This document shows, piece by piece, positions 1 through 10,012 of a stretch of DNA of 38,914 nt. The notes under the pieces were generated by a model, which did not search any database, was not told the origin of the DNA, and saw only the letters and a list, made by a program, of their open reading frames with translations. This stretch comes from Branchiostoma floridae (taxonomy: Eukaryota > Chordata > Leptocardii > Amphioxiformes > Branchiostomatidae): NCBI RefSeq assembly GCF_000003815.2, contig NW_023365819.1, positions 1 through 38,914 of the forward strand, in the 5' to 3' direction. The position numbers and the translations under genes are program-made. The first letter of the stretch is position 1; every line of letters starts with the position of its first letter.

Positions 1-36
1 AAAATGAAATTTCCCCAGATCGGCCGACATGGCCCG

Positions 37-50
37 TTTTGGGCCCAAAA
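37..50. repeat. 14-bp perfect palindrome of the monomer core (representative)
   Basis: TTTTGGGCCCAAAA reads the same on both strands and contains an ApaI-type GGGCCC. It recurs in most A and C monomers at 97-bp steps. In B and D monomers it is normally TTTCGGGCCCAAAA, so the palindrome has one mismatched pair. Flanking bases (CCG on the left, TGG on the right) extend the pairing by a G-T wobble and two G-C pairs in single-stranded form. Confidence 0.85.
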
Positions 51-84
51 TGGCATTTTTGCAAAGGCGCGGACCTGTCGAACA

Positions 85-101
85 TTTTTGGGGTCCAAAA
101 A
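85..101 (+). repeat. Seven-bp-stem hairpin at monomer junction (representative)
   Basis: TTTTTGG-GGT-CCAAAAA can fold into a 7-bp stem with a 3-base loop, and it recurs at almost every monomer junction. CGG-C tails (TTTTCGG) introduce one mismatch in the stem. The nearby GAAATTTC and TTTGCAAA are further 8-bp palindromes in each unit. Confidence 0.7.
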
Positions 102-1458
102 TGAAATTTTCCCAGATCGACCGACATGGCCCGTTTCGGGCCCAAAATGGCATTTTTGCAAAGGCGCGGACCTGCGGAAAGTTTTCGGGGTCCAAAAATG
201 AAATTTCCCCAGACCGGCCGACATGGCCCGTTTTGGGCCCAAAATGGCATTTTTGCAAAAGCGCGGACCTGCGGAAAGTTTTTGGGGTCCAAAAATGAAA
301 TTTCCCCACATCGCCCCGAATGGCTCGTTTCGGGCCCAAAATGGCATTTTTGCAAAGGCGCGGACCTGTGGAACATTTTTGGGGTCCAAAAATGAAATTT
401 CCCCACATCGCCCCGAATGGCCCGTTTCGGGCCCAAAATGGCATTTTTGCAAAGGCGCGGACCTGTGGAACATTTTTGGGGTCCAAAAATGAAATTTCCC
501 CAGATCGGCCGACATGGCCCGTTTCGGGCCCAAAATGGCATTTTTGCAAAGGCGCGGACCTGTGGAACATTTTCGGGGTCCAAAAATGAAATTTCCCCAG
601 ATCGGCCCACATGGCCCGTTTTGGGCCCAAAATGGCATTTTTGCAAAGGCGCGGACCTGTCGAACATTTTTGGGGTCCAAAAATGAAATTTTCCCAGATC
701 GACCGACATGGCCCGTTTCGGGCCCAAAATGGCATTTTTGCAAAGGCGCGGACCTGCGGAAAGTTTTCGGGGTCCAAAAATGAAATTTCCCCAGACCGGC
801 CGACATGGCCCGTTTTGGGCCCAAAATGGCATTTTTGCAAAGGCGCGGACCTGCGGAAAGTTTTCGGGGTCCAAAAATTAAATTTCCCCAGACCGGCCGA
901 CATGGCCCGTTTTGGGCCCAAAATGGCATTTTTGCAAAGCCGCGGACCTGCGGAAAGTTTTTGGGGTCCAAAAATGAAATTTCCCCACATCGCCCCAAAT
1001 GGCCCGTTTCGGGCCCAAAATGGCATTTTTGCAAAGGCGCGGACCTGTCGAACATTTTTGGGGTCCAAAAATGAAATTTCCCCAGACCGGCCGACATGGC
1101 CCGTTTTGGGCCCAAAATGGCATTTTTGCAAAGGCGCGGACCTGTCGAACATTTTTGGGGTCCAAAAATGAAATTTTCCCAGATCGACCGACATGGCCCG
1201 TTTCGGGCCCAAAATGGCATTTTTGCAAAGGCGCGGACCTGTCGAACATTTTTGGGGTCCAAAAATGAAATTTCCCCAGACCGGCCGACATGGCCCGTTT
1301 TGGGCCCAAAATGGCATTTTTGCAAAGGCGCGGACCTGCGGAAAGTTTTCGGGGTCCAAAAATTAAATTTCCCCAGACCGGCCGACATGGCCCGTTTTGG
1401 GCCCAAAATGGCATTTTTGCAAAGGCGCGGACCTGCGGAAAGTTTTCGGGGTCCAAAA

Positions 1459-1512
1459 ATTAAATTTCCCCAGACCGGCCGACATGGCCAGTTTTGGGCC
1501 CTAAATGGCATT
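1459..1512 (+). repeat. Linked marker pair: AATTAAAT spacer plus GGGCCCTAAATGG core
   Basis: AATGAAAT is changed to AATTAAAT near 1460, and CCCAAAATGG to CCCTAAATGG near 1502, in the same monomer. The CCCTAAA form recurs near 3151, 4227, 6749, 8986, 15106, 15979, 19964, 29446 and 31424, each time about 40 bp after an AATTAAAT spacer. AATTAAAT also occurs alone at about 20 other sites. The pair therefore descends from one double-mutant monomer spread through the array. It puts TAA and TAG stops on the minus strand. Confidence 0.85.
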
Positions 1513-2230
1513 TTTGCAAAGCCGCGGACCTGCGGAAAGTTTTTGGGGTCCAAAAATGAAATTTCCCCACATCGCCCGGAATGGCCCGTTTCGGGCCCAA
1601 AATGGCATTTTTGCAAAGGCGCGGACCTGTGGAACATTTTTGGGGTCCAAAAATGAAATTTCCCCAGACCGGCCGACATGGCCCGTTTTGGGCCCAAAAT
1701 GGCATTTTTGCAAAGGCGCGGACCTGCGGAAAGTTTTCGGGGTCCAAAAATTAAATTTCCCCAGACCGGCCGACATGGCCCGTTTTGGGCCCAAAATGGC
1801 ATTTTTGCAAAGGCGCGGACCTGTCGAACATTTTTGGGGTCCAAAAATGAAATTTCCCCAGACCGGCCGACATGGCCCGTTTTGGGCCCAAAATGGCATT
1901 TTTGCAAAGGCGCGGACCTGTCGAACATTTTTGGGGTCCAAAAATGAAATTTTCCCAGATCGACCGACATGGCCCGTTTCGGGCCCAAAATGGCATTTTT
2001 GCAAAGGCGCGGACCTGCGGAAAGTTTTCGGGGTCCAAAAATGAAATTTCCCCAGATCGGCCGACATGGCCCGTTTTGGGCCCAAAATGGCATTTTTGCA
2101 AAGGCGCGGACCTGCGGAAAGTTTTTGGGGTCCAAAAATGAAATTTCCCCACATCGCCCCGAATGGCCCGTTTCGGGCCCAAAATGGCATTTTTGCAAAG
2201 GCGCGGACCTGTGGAACATTTTTGGGGTCC

Positions 2231-2327
2231 AAAAATGAAATTTCCCCAGACCGGCCGACATGGCCCGTTTTGGGCCCAAAATGGCATTTTTGCAAAGGCG
2301 CGGACCTGTCGAACATTTTTGGGGTCC
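2231..2327 (+). repeat. Representative A-type monomer (TCG tail)
   Basis: A clean unit for reference, counted from AAAAATG. Positions 1-17 are the AAAAATGAAATTTCCCC spacer. Positions 18-29 are the A head AGACCGGCCGAC, which contains CGGCCG. Positions 30-78 are the near-invariant core from ATGG to GGACCTG. Positions 79-90 are the tail, here TCGAACATTTTT. Positions 91-97 are GGGGTCC. A heads nearly always carry TTTTGGGCCC in the core, whereas B and D heads carry TTTCGGGCCC. Confidence 0.9.
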
Positions 2328-2618
2328 AAAAATGAAATTTTCCCAGATCGACCGACATGGCCCGTTTCGGGCCCAAAATGGCATTTTTGCAAAGGCGCGG
2401 ACCTGCGGAAAGTTTTCGGGGTCCAAAAATGAAATTTCCCCAGACCGGCCGACATGGCCCGTTTTGGGCCCAAAATGGCATTTTAGCAAAGGCGCGGACC
2501 TGCGGAAAGTTTTTGGGGTCCAAAAATGAAATTTCCCCACATCGCCCCGAATGGCCCGTTTCGGGCCCAAAATGGCATTTTTGCAAAGGCGCGGACCTGT
2601 GGAACATTTTTGGGGTCC
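2231..2618 (+). repeat. 388-bp higher-order repeat, copy 1 (four monomers)
   Basis: The monomer order is A(TCG), B(CGG-C), A(CGG-T), D(TGG). The third monomer carries a private change, ATTTTAGC for ATTTTTGC, at 2485. By eye this block differs from the next 388 bp at only three sites: that change, CGAATGG versus CAAATGG in the D head, and TGTGG versus TGTCG in the D tail. That is about 99% identity. Neighbouring A and B monomers inside the block differ at about 9 of 97 sites. High identity between blocks and lower identity within them is the signature of a higher-order repeat. Confidence 0.88.
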
Positions 2619-3006
2619 AAAAATGAAATTTCCCCAGACCGGCCGACATGGCCCGTTTTGGGCCCAAAATGGCATTTTTGCAAAGGCGCGGACCTGTCGA
2701 ACATTTTTGGGGTCCAAAAATGAAATTTTCCCAGATCGACCGACATGGCCCGTTTCGGGCCCAAAATGGCATTTTTGCAAAGGCGCGGACCTGCGGAAAG
2801 TTTTCGGGGTCCAAAAATGAAATTTCCCCAGACCGGCCGACATGGCCCGTTTTGGGCCCAAAATGGCATTTTTGCAAAGGCGCGGACCTGCGGAAAGTTT
2901 TTGGGGTCCAAAAATGAAATTTCCCCACATCGCCCCAAATGGCCCGTTTCGGGCCCAAAATGGCATTTTTGCAAAGGCGCGGACCTGTCGAACATTTTTG
3001 GGGTCC
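2619..3006 (+). repeat. 388-bp higher-order repeat, copy 2
   Basis: Directly follows the preceding block with the same order A(TCG), B(CGG-C), A(CGG-T), D(TCG), and differs from it at three sites by eye. Together the two are the clearest uninterrupted tandem pair near the left end. Confidence 0.88.
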
Positions 3007-3600
3007 AAAAATGAAATTTCCCCAGACCGGCCGACATGGCCCGTTTTGGGCCCAAAATGGCATTTTTGCAAAGGCGCGGACCTGCGGAAAGTTTTCGGGG
3101 TCCAAAAATTAAATTTCCCCAGACCGGCCGACATGGCCCGTTTTGGGCCCTAAATGGCATTTTTGCAAAGGCGCGGACCTGCGGAAAGTTTTTGGGGTCC
3201 AAAAATGAAATTTCCCCAGATCGGCCGACATGGCCCGTTTTGGGCCCAAAATGGCATTTTTGCAAAGGCGCGGACCTGCGGAAAGTTTTTGGGGTCCAAA
3301 AATGAAATTTCCCCAGACCGGCCGACATGGCCCGTTTTGGGCCCAAAATGGGCATTTTTGCAAAGGCCGCGGACCTGCGGAAAGTTTTTGGGGTCCAAAA
3401 ATGAAATTTCCCCAGACCGGCCGACATGGCCCGTTTTGGGCCCAAAATGGCATTTTTGCAAAGGCGCGGACCTGCGGAAAGTTTTTGGGGTCCAAAAATG
3501 AAATTTCCCCAGATCGCCCGACATGGCCCGTTTCGGGCCCAAAATGGCATTTTTGCAAAGGCGCGGACCTGTGGAACATTTTTGGGGTCCAAAAATGAAA

Positions 3601-4017
3601 NNNNNNNNNNNNNNNNNNNNNNNNNNNNNNNNNNNNNNNNNNNNNNNNNNNNNNNNNNNNNNNNNNNNNNNNNNNNNNNNNNNNNNNNNNNNNNNNNNNN
3701 NNNNNNNNNNNNNNNNNNNNNNNNNNNNNNNNNNNNNNNNNNNNNNNNNNNNNNNNNNNNNNNNNNNNNNNNNNNNNNNNNNNNNNNNNNNNNNNNNNNN
3801 NNNNNNNNNNNNNNNNNNNNNNNNNNNNNNNNNNNNNNNNNNNNNNNNNNNNNNNNNNNNNNNNNNNNNNNNNNNNNNNNNNNNNNNNNNNNNNNNNNNN
3901 NNNNNNNNNNNNNNNNNNNNNNNNNNNNNNNNNNNNNNNNNNNNNNNNNNNNNNNNNNNNNNNNNNNNNNNNNNNNNNNNNNNNNNNNNNNNNNNNNNNN
4001 NNNNNNNNNNNNNNNNN
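3601..4017. other. Assembly gap, 417 N
   Basis: Run of N inside the array. The repeat phase is not kept across it: the flanking ATGG landmarks are five monomers plus 6 bp apart. The stated length may be an estimate, or the hidden sequence contains indels. Confidence 0.99.
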
Positions 4018-6216
4018 CCCGTTTTGGGCCCAAAATGGCATTTTTGCAAAGGCGCGGACCTGCGGAACATTTTTGGGGTCCAAAAAATGAAATTTCCCCA
4101 GATCGGCCGACATGGCCCGTTTTGGGCCCAAAATGGCATTTTTGCAAAGGCGCGGACCTGCGGAAAGTTTTCGGGGTCCAAAAATTAAATTTCCCCAGAC
4201 CGGCCGACATGGCCCGTTTTGGGCCCTAAATGGCATTTTTGCAAAGGCGCGGACCTGCGGAAAGTTTTTGGGGTCCAAAAATGAAATTTCCCCACATCGG
4301 CCGACATGGCCCGTTTCGGGCCCAAAATGGCATTTTTGCAAAGGCGCGGACCTGCGGAACATTTTTGGGGTCCAAAAATGAAATTTCCCCAGATCGGCCG
4401 ACATGGCCCGTTTTGGGCCCAAAATGGCATTTTTGCAAAGGCGCGGACCTGTGGAACATTTTTGGGGTCCAAAAATGAAATTTCCCCAGATCGGCCGACA
4501 TGGCCCGTTTTGGGCCCAAAATGGCATTTTTGCAAAGGCGCGGACCTGTGGAACATTTTTGGGGTCCAAAAATGAAATTTCCCCAGACCGGCCGACATGG
4601 CCCGTTTTGGGCCCAAAATGGCATTTTTGCAAAGGCGCGGACCTGCGGAAAGTTTTTGGGGTCCAAAAATGAAATTTCCCCAGACCGGCCGACATGGCCC
4701 GTTTTGGGCCCAAAATGGCATTTTTGCAAAGGCGCGGACCTGCGGAAAGTTTTTGGGGTCCAAAAATGAAATTTCCCCACATCGCCCCGAATGGCCCGTT
4801 TCGGGCCCAAAATGGCATTTTTGCAAAGGCGCGGACCTGTCGAACATTTTTGGGGTCCAAAAATGAAATTTCCCCAGACCGGCCGACATGGCCCGTTTTG
4901 GGCCCAAAATGGCATTTTTGCAAAGGCGCGGACCTGTGGAACATTTTTGGGGTCCAAAAATGAAATTTTCCCAGATCGACCGACATGGCCCGTTTCGGGC
5001 CCAAAATGGCATTTTTGCAAAGGCGCGGACCTGCGGAAAGTTTTCGGGGTCCAAAAATGAAATTTCCCCAGACCGGCCGACATGGCCCGTTTTGGGCCCA
5101 AAATGGCATTTTTGCAAAAGCGCGGACCTGCGGAAAGTTTTTGGGGTCCAAAAATGAAATTTCCCCACATCGCCCGGAATGGCCCGTTTCGGGCCCAAAA
5201 TGGCATTTTTGCAAAGGCGCGGACCTGTGGAACATTTTTGGGGTCCAAAAATGAAATTTCCCCAGACCGGCCGACATGGCCCGTTTTGGGCCCAAAATGG
5301 CATTTTTGCAAAGGCGCGGACCTGCGGAAAGTTTTCGGGGTCCAAAAATGAAATTTCCCCAGACCGGCCGACATGGCCCGTTTTGGGCCCAAAATGGCAT
5401 TTTTGCAAAGGCGCGGACCTGCGGAAAGTTTTCGGGGTCCAAAAATGAAATTTCCCCAGACCGGCCGACATGGCCCGTTTTGGGCCCAAAATGGCATTTT
5501 TGCAAAGGCGCGGACCTGCGGAAAGTTTTTGGGGTCCAAAAATGAAATTTCCCCACATCGCCCCGAATGGCCCGTTTCGGGCCCAAAATGGCATTTTTGC
5601 AAAGGCGCGGACCTGTCGAACATTTTTGGGGTCCAAAAATGAAATTTTCCCAGATCGACCGACATGGCCCGTTTCGGGCCCAAAATGGCATTTTTGCAAA
5701 GGCGCGGACCTGCGGAAAGTTTTCGGGGTCCAAAAATGAAATTTCCCCAGATCGGCCGACATGGCCCGTTTTGGGCCCAAAATGGCATTTTTGCAAAGGC
5801 GCGGACCTGTCGAACATTTTTGGGGTCCAAAAATGAAATTTTCCCAGATCGACCGACATGGCCCGTTTCGGGCCCAAAATGGCATTTTTGCAAAGGCGCG
5901 GACCTGCGGAAAGTTTTCGGGGTCCAAAAATGAAATTTCCCCAGATCGGCCGACATGGCCCGTTTTGGGCCCAAAATGGCATTTTTGCAAAGGCGCGGAC
6001 CTGCGGAAAGTTTTTGGGGTCCAAAAATGAAATTTCCCCACATCGCCCCGAATGGCCCGTTTCGGGCCCAAAATGGCATTTTTGCAAAGGCGCGGACCTG
6101 TCGAACATTTTTGGGGTCCAAAAATGAAATTTCCCCAGACCGGCCGACATGGCCCGTTTTGGGCCCAAAATGGCATTTTTGCAAAGGCGCGGACCTGTCG
6201 AACATTTTTGGGGTCC

Positions 6217-6895
6217 AAAAATGAAATTTCCCCAGACCGGCCGACATGGCCCGTTTTGGGCCCAAAATGGCATTTTTGCAAAGGCGCGGACCTGTCGAAC
6301 ATTTTTGGGGTCCAAAAATGAAATTTTCCCAGATCGACCGACATGGCCCGTTTCGGGCCCAAAATGGCATTTTTGCAAAGGCGCGGACCTGCGGAAAGTT
6401 TTCGGGGTCCAAAAATGAAATTTCCCCAGACCGGCCGACATGGCCCGTTTTGGGCCCAAAATGGCATTTTTGCAAAGGCGCGGACCTGCGGAAAGTTTTT
6501 GGGGTCCAAAAATGAAATTTCCCCACATCGCCCCGAATGGCCCGTTTCGGGCCCAAAATGGCATTTTTGCAAAGGCGCGGACCTGTCGAACATTTTTGGG
6601 GTCCAAAAATGAAATTTCCCCAGACCGGCCGACATGGCCCGTTTTGGGCCCAAAATGGCATTTTTGCAAAGGCGCGGACCTGCGGAAAGTTTTCGGGGTC
6701 CAAAAATTAAATTTCCCCAGACCGGCCGACATGGCCCGTTTTGGGCCCTAAATGGCATTTTTGCAAAGCCGCGGACCTGCGGAAAGTTTTTGGGGTCCAA
6801 AAATGAAATTTCCCCACATCGCCCCGAATGGCCCGTTTCGGGCCCAAAATGGCATTTTTGCAAAGGCGCGGACCTGTCGAACATTTTTGGGGTCC
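6217..6895 (+). repeat. 679-bp seven-monomer higher-order block
   Basis: The order is A(TCG), B(CGG-C), A(CGG-T), D(TCG), then A(CGG-C), A(CGG-T), D(TCG). It is the four-monomer unit with an added three-monomer A-A-D block. The next unit begins again with A(TCG)-B at 6896. The sixth monomer starts with the AATTAAAT spacer (from 6705) and carries the GGGCCCTAAATGG core variant (near 6749) and a GCCGCGG SacII-type tail. Confidence 0.8.
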
Positions 6896-9756
6896 AAAAA
6901 TGAAATTTCCCCAGACCGGCCGACATGGCCCGTTTTGGGCCCAAAATGGCATTTTTGCAAAGGCGCGGACCTGTCGAACATTTTTGGGGTCCAAAAATGA
7001 AATTTTCCCAGATCGACCAACATGGCCCGTTTCGGGCCCAAAATGGCATTTTTGCAAAGGCGCGGACCTGCGGAAAGTTTTCGGGGTCCAAAAATGAAAT
7101 TTCCCCAGACCGGCCGACATGGCCCGTTTTGGGCCCAAAATGGCATTTTTGCAAAGGCGCGGACCTGCGGAAAGTTTTTGGGGTCCAAAAATGAAATTTC
7201 CCCACATCGCCCCAAATGGCCCGTTTCGGGCCCAAAATGGCATTTTTGCAAAGGCGCGGACCTGTGGAACATTTTTGGGGTCCAAAAATGAAATTTCCCC
7301 AGACCGGCCGACATGGCCCGGTTTTGGGCCCAAAATGGCATTTTTGCAAAGGCGCGGACCTGTCGGAACATTTTTTGGGGTCCAAAAATGAAATTTTCCC
7401 AGATCGACCCGACTATGGCCCGTTTCGGGCCCAAAATGGCATTTTTGCAAAGGCGCGGACCTGTCGAACATTTTCGGGGTCCAAAAATGAAATTTCCCCA
7501 GACCGGCCGACATGGCCCGTTTTGGGCCCAAAATGGCATTTTTGCAAAGGCGCGGACCTGCGGAAAGTTTTTGGGGTCCAAAAATGAAATTTCCCCACAT
7601 CGGCCCGACATGGCCCGTTTCGGGCCCAAAATGGCATTTTTGCAAAGGCGCGGACCTGTCGAACATTTTTGGGGTCCAAAAATGAAATTTCCCCAGACCG
7701 GCCGACATGGCCCGTTTTGGGCCCAAAATGGCATTTTTGCAAAGGCGCGGACCTGTCGAACATTTTTGGGGTCCAAAAATGAAATTTCCCCAGACCGGCC
7801 GACATGGCCCGTTTTGGGCCCAAAATGGCATTTTTGCAAAGGCGCGGACCTGTCGAACATTTTTGGGGTCCAAAAATGAAATTTTCCCAGATCGACCGAC
7901 ATGGCCCGTTTCGGGCCCAAAATGGCATTTTTGCAAAGGCGCGGACCTGCGGAAAGTTTTCGGGGTCCAAAAATGAAATTTCCCCAGACCGGCCGACATG
8001 GCCCGTTTTGGGCCCAAAATGGCATTTTTGCAAAGGCGCGGACCTGCGGAAAGTTTTTGGGGTCCAAAAATGAAATTTCCCCACATCGCCCCGCATGGCC
8101 CGTTTCGGGCCCAAAATGGCATTTTTGCAAAGGCGCGGACCTGTGGAACATTTTTGGGGTCCAAAAATGAAATTTCCCCAGACCGGCCGACATGGCCCGT
8201 TTTGGGCCCAAAATGGCATTTTTGCAAAGGCGCGGACCTGCGGAAAGTTTTTGGGGTCCAAAAATGAAATTTCCCCAGACCGGCCGACATGGCCCGTTTT
8301 GGGCCCAAAATGGCATTTTTGCAAAGGCGCGGACCTGCGGAAAGTTTTTGGGGTCCAAAAATGAAATTTCCCCAGACCGGCCGACATGGCCCGTTTTGGG
8401 CCCAAAATGGCATTTTTGCAAAGGCGCGGACCTGTCAAACATTTTTGGGGTCCAAAAATGAAATTTTCCCAGATCGACCGACATGGCCCGTTTCGGGCCC
8501 AAAATGGCATTTTTGCAAAGGCGCGGACACTGCGGAAAGTTTTCGGGGTCCAAAAATGAAATTTCCCCAGACCGGCCGACATGGCCCGTTTTGGGCCCAA
8601 AATGGCATTTTGCAAAGGCGCGGACCTGCGGAAAGTTTGTGGGGTCCAAAAATTAAATTTCCCCAGACCGGCCGACATGGCCCGTTTTGGGCCCAAAATG
8701 GCATTTTTGCAAAGCCGCGGACCTGCGGAAAGTTTTTGGGGTCCAAAAATGAAATTTCCCCAGACCGGCCGACATGGCCCGTTTTGGGCCCAAAATGGCA
8801 TTTTTGCAAAGGCGCGGACCTGTCAAACATTTTTGGGGTCCAAAAATGAAATTTTCCCAGATCGACCGACATGGCCCGTTTCGGGCCCAAAATGGCATTT
8901 TTGCAAAGGCGCGGACCTGCGGAAAGTTTTCGGGGTCCAAAAATTAAATTTCCCCAGACCGGCCGACATGGCCCGTTTTGGGCCCTAAATGGCATTTTTG
9001 CAAAGGCGCGGGACCTGCGGAAAGTTTTTGGGGTCCAAAAATGAAATTTTCCCCACATCGCCCCAAATGGCCCGTTTCGGGCCCAAAATGGCATTTTTGC
9101 AAAGGCGCGGACCTGTGGAACATTTTTGGGGTCCAAAAATGAAATTTCCCCAGACCGGCCGACATGGCCCGTTTTGGGCCCAAAATGGCATTTTTGCAAA
9201 GGCGCGGACCTGTCGAACATTTTTGGGGTCCAAAAATGAAATTTTCCCAGATCGACCGACATGGCCCGTTTCGGGCCCAAAATGGCATTTTTGCAAAGGC
9301 GCGGACCTGCGGAAAGTTTTCGGGGTCCAAAAATGAAATTTCCCCAGACCGGCCGACATGGCCCGTTTTGGGCCCAAAATGGCATTTTTGCAAAGGCGCG
9401 GACCTGCGGAAAGTTTTCGGGGTCCAAAAATGAAATTTCCCCAGACCGGCCGACATGGCCCGTTTTGGGCCCAAAATGGCATTTTTGCAAAGGCGCGGAC
9501 CTGCGGAAAGTTTTTGGGGTCCAAAAATGAAATTTCCCCACATCGCCCCAAATGGCCCGTTTCGGGCCCAAAATGGCATTTTTGCAAAGGCGCGGACCTG
9601 TCGAACATTTTTGGGGTCCAAAAATGAAATTTCCCCAGACCGGCCGACATGGCCCATTTTGGGCCCAAAATGGCATTTTTGCAAAGGCGCGGACCTGTCG
9701 AACATTTTTGGGGTCCAAAAATGAAATTTTCCCAGATCGACCGACATGGCCCGTTT

Positions 9757-10012
9757 CGGGACCAAAATGGGCATTTTTGCAAAGGGCGCGGACCTGCGGA
9801 AAGTTTTCGGGGTCCAAAAATGAAATTTCCCCAGACCGGCCGACATGGCCCGTTTTGGGCCCAAAATGGCATTTTTGCAAAGGCGCGGGACCTGCGGAAA
9901 GTTTTTGGGGTCCAAAAATGAAATTTCCCCACATCGGCGCACATGGCCCGTTTTGGGCCCAAAATGGCATTTTTGCAAAGGCGCGGACCTGTCGGACACG
10001 TTTTTGGGGTCC
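9757..10012 (+). repeat. Indel-rich patch of satellite
   Basis: Units here carry extra bases and unusual junctions: GGGACCAAAATGGGC, AAAGGGCGCGG, GCGCGGGACC, CATCGGCGCACATGG and GTCGGACACG. The 97-bp spacing slips to 98-99. The changes are mostly one-base insertions in homopolymers, which suggests residual sequencing error rather than a distinct monomer family. Confidence 0.6.

Noticed and set aside
85-101. Rho-independent terminator (GC stem plus T run)
   Set aside because: The TTTTTGG-GGT-CCAAAAA stem is A+T-dominated, recurs hundreds of times, and has no adjacent gene. It is a feature of the satellite monomer.
29-298. Regular 89-codon plus-strand frames starting at ATGGCCCG in nearly every monomer
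   Set aside because: They start every 97 bp, overlap one another in different frames, and end at the AAATGAAAT spacer of the third monomer. They are a periodic artefact of the repeat, not genes.
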